DNA from: Bacteroidota bacterium
Lineage (GTDB): Bacteria > Bacteroidota > Ignavibacteria > Tepidaquicellales > Tepidaquicellaceae
Reading direction: 5' to 3'
Length of the DNA: 64,000 bases
NCBI GenBank assembly: GCA_018266875.1
Contig: JAFDZR010000010.1
Span: forward strand, 133,172-197,171
The notes under the pieces were generated by a model. It was given only the letters and a program-made list of their open reading frames with translations, was not told where the DNA came from and ran no database searches. Shown here one piece after another: positions 25,552 to 34,660 of this stretch (within the stretch, counting starts at the first letter, position 1; the number at the start of each line of letters is the position of its first letter). The position numbers were made by a program, and so were the translations under genes.

Positions 25552-28500
25552 TTGGAACAGGTCAATAAAAAATCTTTACCGGATCTATTTGACAGGCGGT
25601 TAAAAATTTTGGTTTTAATCGCTTTTTTGTTTGTTATCTGGCTTGCCGCTGCCAATTTATTTTCAGTTTATATTAAATCAGAAGTAGACAGGGACTGGCC
25701 GGAAATATCCGGTGAAAAAGACAGTCTCAGAAAAGAAACAGTGAAAAATCTGTTCGCTTCCGATCTGAGCGGACTGGAAAAAATTTCCGACAGGATTTCA
25801 GGTGATCCGGATGTGATGAAGCTGATTCAGAAAAGCGAGTCAAAAAAATTATTTGAATTTATCATTGAGTTCAATTCCGGCGAGAATAATTCTTTTGAAT
25901 TCTATAATTCACGTCTGGAACTTCTTGCATTCAGCGGAAGAAAACTAAGTCCGGATATTTATTCCTTGAATAAATGCATCAACGGAAATAGATTTTCCGT
26001 TCTGAAAGAAATCGGATTTTATACTTACCTCGTGATTTTTTCCCCTGTCTATGATTTCAACGATAAATCACGTATAGCCGGCGTTTCACTCACAGCAAAG
26101 CTGATTGATATTAAATATCAGGCTGATAATAATTATTTCAAAAGTTCAGGTCTTCTGGATATTATAGGTCATGAAAATGACGTAAGACCGGAATTGTATC
26201 CTTCTAATTTTATATCAGGCAAAACCGATATAAGCAATACCGCCATTACTGATTTTATACAGGTAGATCTTAAAGGACTGAATAATGACGTGATAGGCGT
26301 TGTCCTTTTACCCAGATATAATGAGATCTCACACCTGAATGAAATTGATCAGTTTACCTTAAAGCTTAATTCATTTCTGATTTTCGGATTGTCTGTAATG
26401 ATCTTTCTGTTCGTTTACCGATATATAAACAAAGTGAACTCTGCATTTTTAAGATTCCTTCTGTTCACCGTTGTCCTTATTTTTTTCAGATATCTCTGGC
26501 TTGAATTTGATTTTCCTTCCAAGACATTCGACTCGGATCTTTTCTCACCGGGTTACTATGCTTCCATATTCGGTCACGGAATTGCAAGATCAGTAGGTGA
26601 ACTGCTCGTCACTTCATTCTTTTTGGTTGCCATTTCGCTTTACGGTTTCAATTCGGTTATAAAACAAAAATTCAGCTCTAAAAACGAAAACAGGATTTCA
26701 GGTCTTTTCAGAATATTAATTTCGGTTGTGCTTTTTTTTGCTTTGATGGCCGGATTCGGAACTGTCATTCAGAGTGTTGTATTTGATTCGAATCTCAGAT
26801 TTGTTGATAAAACAAGTATCATTCCCGGTGCAGAATTGTTCTCTCTCCAGCTGGCAATTCTGGCTCTGACGTTTTCATTTTTCCTGTTTCTGGTTTCACT
26901 TATTATACTGATATTTAAAAATACTTTTCTTGTGTTTTTTTCAAAGAAAAATATCAGAAAGTATTCCTCTGTTATAATGCTCCTTATACTTCTGACAATA
27001 CATCAGATTTTAATCCTTACGCCTGTTAATTTCAACATTGATTATATTTTCAGAATAATGATAATTCTGTCTGCATTTCTTTTCGGTTTTTATGCAGGGT
27101 GGAAATTGTATAAGCTGAAAAATTACAATATATACTCATTAAAGAATTTCTCGGTGCTGCTGCTGCTCTGTATCATTACTATCCCGGGAATTCTGCTTGA
27201 CAATATTACTTCGCAGGAAACTAAATATGTTGAACTTATAGGAAAAAAAATCACCGAAAAAGAAGATGACAAGATCAAATTCCTCCTTCTGACGGAATTA
27301 TCGGAAATATCAAATGACAAAAAAATAGAAAACGTGATCCGCAATAAGGATAAACTTAAGGAACTGGCTTTCTCAATCTGGAATGAAAGCAAGTTCAGCG
27401 AGGAAAACCTCAATACTTCCGTCATTATTCTGGATACTAACAGAAAGATAATAAGTGATTTTATGTTTAATGCGAGACAGGTATTTCCGGATTCTATTGT
27501 TGCCTTTGCTGAAAGAGAGTATTTTCTAAAGAAAAAATTCGCTGTGAAATCCTCAGATACTTCAGGATTTTCGGATTCACTCTTTGCTTCTGAAGACTTT
27601 GATGACGAGGAGGAAATGGAAATTTCCGGAGATAACTTCAAAGAGGATTTGAACAATCTATTCATGACTGATAAAATCCTTGTTCTCAGAGATGAAAAAG
27701 ATAAATATTTTCTCGGTATAGTTCCTGTTGAAAAAGTGGATCTGAAAAACACTGTGTTTGAAACAAATCTCGGTTATCTGCTCGTCGCTGTTCAGTACGA
27801 GTCTAAAAATCTGCTGCGTCAGTCTTCCGTTCAGCTTTTTAAATCTTATTCTAGGGATAATCTTTTTGACAAGCTGATCACGGAGCCGGTCATTACGGAA
27901 TATGTGAACGGCGAGATCGTCAGCTCTACAAGCCGGGATCTTTCCAAATCAAATACGCTTTCACTGAACGCTTTCAGGGAATCAATCAGGTTTAAAGATG
28001 AAAAATCCGACTGGCGGTATGAAATTATTAATAACGAAAAGTTCAGATCCTTTTACATTCTCGATCAGAACAAGGACAAAAACGTAAATGAAAGGATCTA
28101 TTCAGTAAGTCTGAAAAGAAATGATGTTAAACTTACGGTTTTCTTTTATCTGAAATTCACTCTGTTTGCTTTGCTGATTTATCTTGTCATTCTCTCCGTA
28201 AAGCTCGTTCAGGTATTTTTCAGATTAAGAGAATTCAGATTCAATTTCCGCGAAAAACTGTTCGTTTCTTTTTTCCTGGTTTCAGTCATACCTATCGTCT
28301 TTCTGGCAATTTATACAAGAAGCTTTATAAAAGAAAAATACGACGTTAATTTTCAGAATCAGATCATCTCCGATCTGAATCTTGTCTCGCAGAGTCTCAA
28401 GAATCTTAAGCTCAATCAGATAGATTCGGATACCCTGAGCATACGGGGGAAAAAAATCCTTTCAGGAAATCTTTTCCCGGCTGATAAGAATTTCAACCTT

Positions 28501-29691
28501 TATATAAATGCGGATCTTGTATCCACCACTAATGAAGAATTATACAAATCTGATCTGCTGGACTCGAGAGTTAACGCAGAGGCTTACTATAATATAAATT
28601 TCATGAGGAAGGATTTTTTCATCAAGAATGAAGTCATCGGAGCAAATTCCTTTATTGTCGGATACAAACCTTTTCTGGACCAGAAAAATAATTTCGTCGG
28701 AATTATGTCCTCGCAGACACTTTACAAACAGAATGAACTCAGCGAGGAACTTACGGAAATTCTTACTTTTATTTTTGGTATTTATCTGTTGGTTGTAATC
28801 ATTCTTCTCGTATTTGTCTCGATCATGACTGAGAGAATTTCCCAGCCGATACTGAAATTGAAAAATGCAACGGAAAGAATTTCAAAAGGAGAAAGCAATG
28901 TCGCAATCAGCATTGACAGGAATGATGAAATCGGAAGTCTTGTAGATTCCTTCAACAGCATGTCCAGAGAACTCGAATCCTCCAAAGTCAAACTTAAAAG
29001 AGCTGAAAGGGAAGCAGCATGGAGGGATATAGCCAGAAGAGTCGCCCATGAGATAAAAAATCCGCTGACTCCTATGAAACTTTCTATCCAGCATTTATAT
29101 GATGTTTACAAAAACAGGAACTCGGGTGAATTTTCTGAAGTATTGATGAAAACAAGGAATATTATCATTAATGAAATAGACAAACTAAACAAGATAGCAA
29201 CCGAGTTTTCAAATTTTGCAAAGCTGCCCGGAAAAAATTATACTGAAACCGATCTGAACGAAGTAATCAGCGAAGTAGTGGCTTTGTATAAACTTTCCCC
29301 GAATATTGAATTTACAGAAAACCTGGACCGCAGCATCGGCAGTATTTCAGCTGACAAGGAAGAGCTTAACAGAGTATTCCAGAACCTGATAAAGAATTCC
29401 GTTCAGTCAATCGGAGAACATGGCACGATAGAGATCAGGACTTCTTCAAAGGGAGATTATATTTTTGCTGAAGTTACCGACAGCGGCTGCGGCATTGATC
29501 CTGCATTGATGAAAAATCTTTTTGATCCGAACTTTTCAACAAAGACTTCTGGGATGGGACTAGGTCTGTCAATAACAAAGAAATCCCTTGACGATATGAA
29601 AGCAGAGATAAAATTTGAAAGTATACTTAACAAAGGCACCAAAGCAATTCTGAAATTCAGAAAGCTGAACGGAAATCTCAAGGAAAATTAA
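25552..29691 (+). CDS. Very large NtrY-like membrane sensor histidine kinase
   Basis: This 1379-residue protein ends in a full kinase module. A HAMP domain (about 1092-1143) precedes the H-box AWRDIARRVAHEIKNPLTPM with phospho-accepting His1166, then the N-box NLIKNSVQSI and the G1 box DSGCGID. The H-box sequence is of the NtrY type. The N-terminal 1090 residues are unusual: one membrane segment (19-38), an extracytoplasmic region to about 270, a cluster of about seven segments (270-550), a second extracytoplasmic region, two segments (860-925), a third sensory loop, and a last segment (about 1065-1090). Ordinary NtrY is about 750 residues. No response regulator lies beside it. The start is TTG; the nearest upstream in-frame stop is 27 bases away. 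Confidence 0.9.
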   Translation: MEQVNKKSLPDLFDRRLKILVLIAFLFVIWLAAANLFSVYIKSEVDRDWPEISGEKDSLRKETVKNLFASDLSGLEKISDRISGDPDVMKLIQKSESKKLFEFIIEFNSGENNSFEFYNSRLELLAFSGRKLSPDIYSLNKCINGNRFSVLKEIGFYTYLVIFSPVYDFNDKSRIAGVSLTAKLIDIKYQADNNYFKSSGLLDIIGHENDVRPELYPSNFISGKTDISNTAITDFIQVDLKGLNNDVIGVVLLPRYNEISHLNEIDQFTLKLNSFLIFGLSVMIFLFVYRYINKVNSAFLRFLLFTVVLIFFRYLWLEFDFPSKTFDSDLFSPGYYASIFGHGIARSVGELLVTSFFLVAISLYGFNSVIKQKFSSKNENRISGLFRILISVVLFFALMAGFGTVIQSVVFDSNLRFVDKTSIIPGAELFSLQLAILALTFSFFLFLVSLIILIFKNTFLVFFSKKNIRKYSSVIMLLILLTIHQILILTPVNFNIDYIFRIMIILSAFLFGFYAGWKLYKLKNYNIYSLKNFSVLLLLCIITIPGILLDNITSQETKYVELIGKKITEKEDDKIKFLLLTELSEISNDKKIENVIRNKDKLKELAFSIWNESKFSEENLNTSVIILDTNRKIISDFMFNARQVFPDSIVAFAEREYFLKKKFAVKSSDTSGFSDSLFASEDFDDEEEMEISGDNFKEDLNNLFMTDKILVLRDEKDKYFLGIVPVEKVDLKNTVFETNLGYLLVAVQYESKNLLRQSSVQLFKSYSRDNLFDKLITEPVITEYVNGEIVSSTSRDLSKSNTLSLNAFRESIRFKDEKSDWRYEIINNEKFRSFYILDQNKDKNVNERIYSVSLKRNDVKLTVFFYLKFTLFALLIYLVILSVKLVQVFFRLREFRFNFREKLFVSFFLVSVIPIVFLAIYTRSFIKEKYDVNFQNQIISDLNLVSQSLKNLKLNQIDSDTLSIRGKKILSGNLFPADKNFNLYINADLVSTTNEELYKSDLLDSRVNAEAYYNINFMRKDFFIKNEVIGANSFIVGYKPFLDQKNNFVGIMSSQTLYKQNELSEELTEILTFIFGIYLLVVIILLVFVSIMTERISQPILKLKNATERISKGESNVAISIDRNDEIGSLVDSFNSMSRELESSKVKLKRAEREAAWRDIARRVAHEIKNPLTPMKLSIQHLYDVYKNRNSGEFSEVLMKTRNIIINEIDKLNKIATEFSNFAKLPGKNYTETDLNEVISEVVALYKLSPNIEFTENLDRSIGSISADKEELNRVFQNLIKNSVQSIGEHGTIEIRTSSKGDYIFAEVTDSGCGIDPALMKNLFDPNFSTKTSGMGLGLSITKKSLDDMKAEIKFESILNKGTKAILKFRKLNGNLKEN

Positions 29692-29692
29692 T

Positions 29693-31087
29693 TTGAATAA
29701 ATCCTCAGTAACATTTACAGTTTTTTTATTTGCTTTTCTCTTTAATTCCTGCGCGAATCAGCTTCCGCCTTCGGGAGGAAAAGATGATACTGATCCGCCG
29801 CAGATCATTTATATTTTCCCAAAACCAAATTCCACAAATATTAAAGGAAACAGTATAGTTTTTAAATTCAATGAATATGTGGACAGAAGAAGCTTTGAGG
29901 AATCCTTTTACATCTCTCCGGCCAAAGGCAATACTTACAGTTTCGACTGGAGCGGAAAGGAAGTGGAATTAACTTTCAACAAGAATTTTGACAGGGAAAA
30001 AACTTACGTGATAGTGATAGGAAAGGATTTTAAAGATGTAAGAGGCGGTAATAAAATCACATCTCCGGTTCAGTTTGCTTTTTCAACCGGAAGCAAACTT
30101 GACAGCGGGAAACTTTCCGGTAAAATATTCAGCGACAGTTATGACAGAGTAAAAGTAATGGCGTATTTCAATAAAGATGAAACAGGAGGATTCCCAGATC
30201 CTGCAAAATCACTGCCTGATTATATTACTCAGGTTACACCTGACGGAATATATGAATTTACCAATCTGCCTGAAGGGAGATTCAGAATATATGCAATCAG
30301 GGATGAGGACAGAAATAATCTTTACAGCGGAGAACCGGATAAGATCGCACTGCTGCCTGAAGACATAAAGCTTTCCGGAGACAGTAACTTCGTTAGCAAT
30401 CTTAATTTCATTCTGAATCTTCCCGGCAATGATGTCAGATCTCCTGCTTTCCTTAAAAGTCTGAAACCGGATTCCGCAGATCATATATATACAAATAAAA
30501 ACGATAACAATAATTTCATTATTCCCGGACACAGGTTTTATTTTTATTTTAAAAACAAGACTCCTGACAAGAAAAACATTGTTGATAATTTTAAAATAGC
30601 GGATACTGCTACTGGTAAGATATATAAACCTGTTTTCAACTGGATCAATGATTCGCTTCTCGAGGTATTCACTCTGGAAACGCCTGAATACAATTCCGTT
30701 ATTTCTGTTTCAGTAGATCTTTCAGAAACGGATCTTAAATACAGGTATAAAGTTTATTATAAAGTTTACGGAAGGGAAAAATTCGGGAAGATCTCCGGAA
30801 GAATTGATATTTCAGAATTTATCTATCCGGTGGTCATTAAGCTGTATGATCTGTCGGACAAGAATGTTTCATACGGAACTGTCCTGACTGACACTTCAGG
30901 ATTTTCAATAGACAATATTCTTGAGGGTAAATATCTTCTCTTTGCTTTTATTGATGAAAATTCGGACGGGGAATTTTACAGGGGAAATGTATTTCCTTTT
31001 AAACCTCCGGAAAAATACATCATTTACGATAATGATTTTGAAATAAAGGGAAACAGCGTTAAAGAAAATATTATTCTCGGATTTTAG
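29693..31087 (+). CDS. Lipoprotein with Big_5 (Ig-like) domain
   Basis: This 464-residue protein starts with TTG one base after the kinase stop, so translation is probably coupled. Its lipoprotein signal peptide ends at FNSC (Cys20). The sequence LPPSGGKDDTDPPQI then leads into a Big_5/SbsA Ig-like domain (about 33-133, ending FAFSTG). This N-terminal pattern is common in FCB outer-membrane lipoproteins. The remainder contains beta-rich segments such as ITQVTPDGIYEFTNLPEGRF and FAFIDENSDGEFYRGN, resembling carboxypeptidase-regulatory-like folds. Role is unknown; the coupling to the kinase suggests a link to envelope sensing (inference). Confidence 0.8.
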   Translation: MNKSSVTFTVFLFAFLFNSCANQLPPSGGKDDTDPPQIIYIFPKPNSTNIKGNSIVFKFNEYVDRRSFEESFYISPAKGNTYSFDWSGKEVELTFNKNFDREKTYVIVIGKDFKDVRGGNKITSPVQFAFSTGSKLDSGKLSGKIFSDSYDRVKVMAYFNKDETGGFPDPAKSLPDYITQVTPDGIYEFTNLPEGRFRIYAIRDEDRNNLYSGEPDKIALLPEDIKLSGDSNFVSNLNFILNLPGNDVRSPAFLKSLKPDSADHIYTNKNDNNNFIIPGHRFYFYFKNKTPDKKNIVDNFKIADTATGKIYKPVFNWINDSLLEVFTLETPEYNSVISVSVDLSETDLKYRYKVYYKVYGREKFGKISGRIDISEFIYPVVIKLYDLSDKNVSYGTVLTDTSGFSIDNILEGKYLLFAFIDENSDGEFYRGNVFPFKPPEKYIIYDNDFEIKGNSVKENIILGF

Positions 31088-31131
31088 ACTTTCGGATTTA
31101 AAATATGAAATGACTTTAAAGCGTTTTTTCT

Positions 31132-32265
31132 TCAGGATTGTTTCTTCTTCATTAGAGATCTTATTCTGAAAAAAAGATTAAAAAGCATAAGATCGGGAAA
31201 TACATTTTTGTCAACATCGCTTATTGCATCTTCTATCGAATTGATAATCATATAATTATCCGAATCATAATTTGCTGCAAACCTTTCAAGTCTTTCGGAT
31301 TTATCCTTATTTATTATCTGATCACTGTTGCCGCTGCTGATATTAATTACATCCCTGAACCAGATAATAAGGAAAACAAGAAACTGTTTTACTCTTTCCT
31401 TGTCCTTTTTTCCTGTAATGAAATCTATATTGCTGCCCAGTTTGATATTCTGATCAGTCAGCAATGACACCAGCGAGTCGAGTACTTTTTCCCGGAGCTC
31501 GAGATAATTTTTACCAAGAATCTGATTGCATTTTGAAATGCTTCCTTCAGAGATATCGGCAAAAAAAGATGCGTTCTCATTAGAAATTCTTTCAGACTTT
31601 TGTCTGATGTAATCTTCAATATTTTTTTTGGAAATACTATCGAATCTGATCTTCTGACACCTGCCGATGATCGTAGGCAGCAGAGAATTTATTCTTGACG
31701 TGGTAAGAATTAGAACAGAGTCTTTAGGCGGTTCTTCAAGGATCTTGAGAAGCGAATTTGCGCTTTGAGTATTCATCATTTCACATCTTGAAATGAGAAA
31801 TACTTTTTTCTTGCCTGACCTTCCCGTAAAGTATATTTCCTTTTTCATCTGACGTATGCTGGAGATCCTTATGTCGTTTGCTTTTGGAATTGAGACAACG
31901 TGATACTTATCCGCTGCCTTCAGTTCCATTTCAGAGAGATAATTCTGAAAGTCTTCTTTGTCAAGCTTTTCCAGCGGATTGGAATCATCATCCGAGTCAT
32001 TCTTTCCCGTGGGGAGCGCAGTTACAAATTTAAAAAGAGGAGATCTGAATGAATCAATTTCAACGCAGTTTTTACATTGATCACATGCATCGGTACCGTT
32101 TATGGGATTTTCGCAGTTAAGCAGCTTTGCAAATTCCACAGCGGCTGCATCTTTTCCCGTACCTGGATTACCGTAAAAAATATAAGAATGGGAGATCTTA
32201 CCGCTTTTAAAAAATCCGGTTAGAATTTCCTTTATTCTTTCCTGTCCTATTACTTTAGACCACAT
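31132..32265 (-). CDS. holB: DNA polymerase III delta' subunit
   Basis: This 377-residue AAA+ protein matches the clamp-loader delta' subunit. It starts WSKVIGQERIKEIL. The P-loop GNPGTGKD (32-39) is followed by a four-cysteine zinc module (Cys51, Cys61, Cys64, Cys67) and the sensor region SANSLLKILEEPPKDS. Delta' often has a degenerate P-loop, but here it looks intact, so a DnaX-like (gamma/tau) identity cannot be fully excluded. The length, about 375 residues with no long C-terminal extension, favours delta'. It begins one base after the Omp85-family gene. Confidence 0.85.
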   Translation of the reverse strand: MWSKVIGQERIKEILTGFFKSGKISHSYIFYGNPGTGKDAAAVEFAKLLNCENPINGTDACDQCKNCVEIDSFRSPLFKFVTALPTGKNDSDDDSNPLEKLDKEDFQNYLSEMELKAADKYHVVSIPKANDIRISSIRQMKKEIYFTGRSGKKKVFLISRCEMMNTQSANSLLKILEEPPKDSVLILTTSRINSLLPTIIGRCQKIRFDSISKKNIEDYIRQKSERISNENASFFADISEGSISKCNQILGKNYLELREKVLDSLVSLLTDQNIKLGSNIDFITGKKDKERVKQFLVFLIIWFRDVINISSGNSDQIINKDKSERLERFAANYDSDNYMIINSIEDAISDVDKNVFPDLMLFNLFFRIRSLMKKKQS

Positions 32266-32266
32266 A

Positions 32267-34294
32267 TTAAAAAGTATTTCCTATTCCGAATTGAAAATTA
32301 TATTTGTCGTTAAAATTGCATCCCTTACCGAAGAGCCAGTTTGAACCTCCTACCGGACCCGGCTGCGGATCATAAACCTTCAGCCCTATATCAAATCTGA
32401 TCGCTCCGATGATCGTATAATACCTTATGCCTGCGCCAGCTGCAACTGCAATTTCATTAAGCTTGAATTTACCTACTTCAGACCACACATTCCCGTAATC
32501 CACAAAAGTTGCAAATCCCAGATCGCGCAAATATACATTCGATACCTCAAGAAATGGTTTGATCCTGTACTCAAAAGTATTTTCAAAAAGAAAATTCCCG
32601 CCAAGTTCCTTGTTCGGAACGATCCCGAGTTGTTTTGCTCCCCAGCCTCTTACGCTTGAACTGCCGCCGCAGAAATATCTTGTGTCTCTGGGAACCCTGT
32701 CATTCGAATACTGCTCCCCTAAAAAAGTAAATGAGTTTTCTCCGTATTCTATAATTATTCCGGATAAAAACTTATATGCAAGCGCAGATGGAACATTGAC
32801 TTCCCTGCTGCTGAGATTCCAGTAAAGTGAATTGAGATTAGTGAATTTTACATAACTGTAAGACGCTGTATTGAATAACTTTCTTATGACCCCAGAAAAA
32901 AGTCCGCTTTCTTCGAGTTCATATGACTGATAATTTCCGCCTGAAGGGAATACTAAATTATTCACAGAACTGTGCACGGCCGTAAATACCAGTTTTGAAA
33001 TGAATTCATTGTAATCAAATTTCGGGAGCACAGTATTACCGGTATCATTAAGGAGGAGATCCTGCTGCAGAACAATCCTGGAATTTTCTATATCCCATCT
33101 GGTCTGAAAACTGTTGATATATGTATATTTCGGAAGAGCAAATGTAATTCCGAAAGAGTTTTTGAATTTGGTCTGGTTTACATTGTCCTCCAGTCTGTAT
33201 TCATATCCGATATTCCAGTTGCCCGTTATATTCTTTTTCCCAAATAGAAAAGGCTGATAAATTGTATTAACCAGCTCAAGCCTGTTGTTTTTGATTGAAT
33301 TGAAATAGAATTTGAGACTTGTTGTAAGCACTCTTCCGCCGCCCCACAGATTTTTATTAATGAATGAAATACCGCTGCCTATATAAAAAAGATTCTGGAA
33401 ATAGTAACCGAACAACTCCGGAGTTATATCATATTTATTGCCGACCACTGCATTTACCGAAAGATCAATTATTCTTGTTTCCTTGTCAATCGTATCAATC
33501 ACAATCCTTGGATTTTCAAGAATTGAAAATTTCGACAGATTAATTTCACTTTCAACAATTTTACTTTTATCATAGACTTCACCTTTGTTGAATGTGAGTT
33601 CTCTTCTGATATCTTCTTCTGTCAGATTATATCTTTTGTTTTTAAATCTGACCGTAGTGGTTCCGATTTTATATTTCAGATTTGGGGTGAAATTGATCTT
33701 TACATTTACCTTGTTGTAAAGCGATTTTATATTCGTCTGATACTTGAGAATTTCGGGAGTTCCTGCAACTGCATCGGCATATCCGTTATTAAAGAGAATA
33801 TCCATGATCCTTCCGGATTCAAGTTTTACTGTATCCTTTGAATAAAATTTGCCTTCCCTGATCAATGAAAATCTGGTATCCTGAATTCTGGATTTGACTG
33901 ATGCATCAATACTGTCAAGACCGGTATAATCAATTTTGTAAAAGACATATCTGCTGTTTTCGGTAACAATAAAATTTTCGATAACCTCTTTGTCATCGAT
34001 TTTTGTTAGAAGACTGGTATCAACATCTGCATCAAAGAAACCGTTATCAAAATAATATTTTTTTATTCTTTCAACGTCCAGCAGATAGGTTGTCATATCA
34101 AAAACATCACCGGATCTTGATGCAAGCAGACCTTTTATGGTACTTTCCTGAAAAGTGCTGCCGGATTTGAAAATAATATTTACTTCATCGATTTCATAAT
34201 TACCTTCCAGAGAAGTAATATCCTGACAGAAAGAAACCCTGCAGTAAGCAACAAATACAAAAGTAAAAAATAATAAACGCAGGTAATTTTTCAT
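32267..34294 (-). CDS. Omp85/BamA-TamA family outer-membrane protein
   Basis: This 675-residue protein has a signal peptide (ending SFCQ), several POTRA-like units (about 35-280) and a C-terminal 16-strand barrel domain (about 300-675). The conserved loop sequence CGGSSSVRGWGAKQLG contains the VRGW variant of the VRGY/F motif. The chain ends in Phe, as outer-membrane barrels do. It is likely a second Omp85 protein (TamA/BamA-like) that inserts or exports other outer-membrane or surface proteins. The exact client is unknown. It shares a transcript with holB and is separated from the DUF2795 gene by a terminator. Confidence 0.88.
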   Translation of the reverse strand: MKNYLRLLFFTFVFVAYCRVSFCQDITSLEGNYEIDEVNIIFKSGSTFQESTIKGLLASRSGDVFDMTTYLLDVERIKKYYFDNGFFDADVDTSLLTKIDDKEVIENFIVTENSRYVFYKIDYTGLDSIDASVKSRIQDTRFSLIREGKFYSKDTVKLESGRIMDILFNNGYADAVAGTPEILKYQTNIKSLYNKVNVKINFTPNLKYKIGTTTVRFKNKRYNLTEEDIRRELTFNKGEVYDKSKIVESEINLSKFSILENPRIVIDTIDKETRIIDLSVNAVVGNKYDITPELFGYYFQNLFYIGSGISFINKNLWGGGRVLTTSLKFYFNSIKNNRLELVNTIYQPFLFGKKNITGNWNIGYEYRLEDNVNQTKFKNSFGITFALPKYTYINSFQTRWDIENSRIVLQQDLLLNDTGNTVLPKFDYNEFISKLVFTAVHSSVNNLVFPSGGNYQSYELEESGLFSGVIRKLFNTASYSYVKFTNLNSLYWNLSSREVNVPSALAYKFLSGIIIEYGENSFTFLGEQYSNDRVPRDTRYFCGGSSSVRGWGAKQLGIVPNKELGGNFLFENTFEYRIKPFLEVSNVYLRDLGFATFVDYGNVWSEVGKFKLNEIAVAAGAGIRYYTIIGAIRFDIGLKVYDPQPGPVGGSNWLFGKGCNFNDKYNFQFGIGNTF

Positions 34295-34306
34295 TAAATT
34301 AATTTA

Positions 34307-34340
34307 ATAAAAAAGACCCAATAATTCACATCATTGGGTC
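34307..34340 (-). terminator. Rho-independent terminator after the DUF2795 gene
   Basis: Arms gacccaat (34315-34322) and attgggtc (34333-34340) form a perfect 8-bp stem with a 10-base loop. On the minus strand the stem is followed directly by TTTTTTATTAA. It lies 20 bases after the DUF2795 stop and ends just before the Omp85-family gene. Confidence 0.85.
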
Positions 34341-34360
34341 CTTAATTAATTTCGAACACT

Positions 34361-34588
34361 TTAAAAATCCTTGCTTTCTTCATCATAAAAAAAGTCTTCA
34401 TCTGTAGGATAATCGAGCCAGATTTCTTCTATGCTTTCAAACGGTTCTTCGGTATCTTCAAGGTCATTCAGATTATTTATAACTTCATTTGGAGCACCGG
34501 ACCTGATGGCGTAATCAATTAATTCAAATTTGTTTGCCGGCCACGGAGCATCGTCAAGATATGAAGCAAGTTCTAATGTCCAAACCAT
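34361..34588 (-). CDS. DUF2795 small acidic protein
   Basis: This 75-residue acidic protein begins MVWTLELASYLDDAPWPANK and ends with a tail rich in Asp and Glu (DYPTDEDFFYDEESKDF). It matches the DUF2795 family of short proteins widespread in Bacteroidota, where the core ELIDYAIRSGAP is almost invariant. Function is unknown. It has a strong Shine-Dalgarno sequence and its own terminator, so it looks like a well-expressed single gene. Such features are rare in this window. Confidence 0.9.
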   Translation of the reverse strand: MVWTLELASYLDDAPWPANKFELIDYAIRSGAPNEVINNLNDLEDTEEPFESIEEIWLDYPTDEDFFYDEESKDF

Positions 34589-34600
34589 ATTGCTTTTTTT

Positions 34601-34607
34601 ACCTCCT
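34601..34607 (-). promoter_or_regulatory. Strong Shine-Dalgarno site of the DUF2795 gene
   Basis: The minus strand reads AGGAGGT 12 bases before the DUF2795 ATG. Nearly all other genes here lack a recognisable Shine-Dalgarno, as in most Bacteroidota, so this site stands out. The spacing is longer than the optimum. Confidence 0.7.
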
Positions 34608-34660
34608 GATTATTATGTTTTTTGTTTAAAAATTATGTAACAAAATTACCTTAAAAATAT

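Noticed and set aside
27123-27752. A 209-codon open frame antisense to the large kinase
   Set aside because: It is Ser-rich, has no recognisable domain, and lies fully inside the kinase gene, which has strong family motifs and is coupled to its neighbour.
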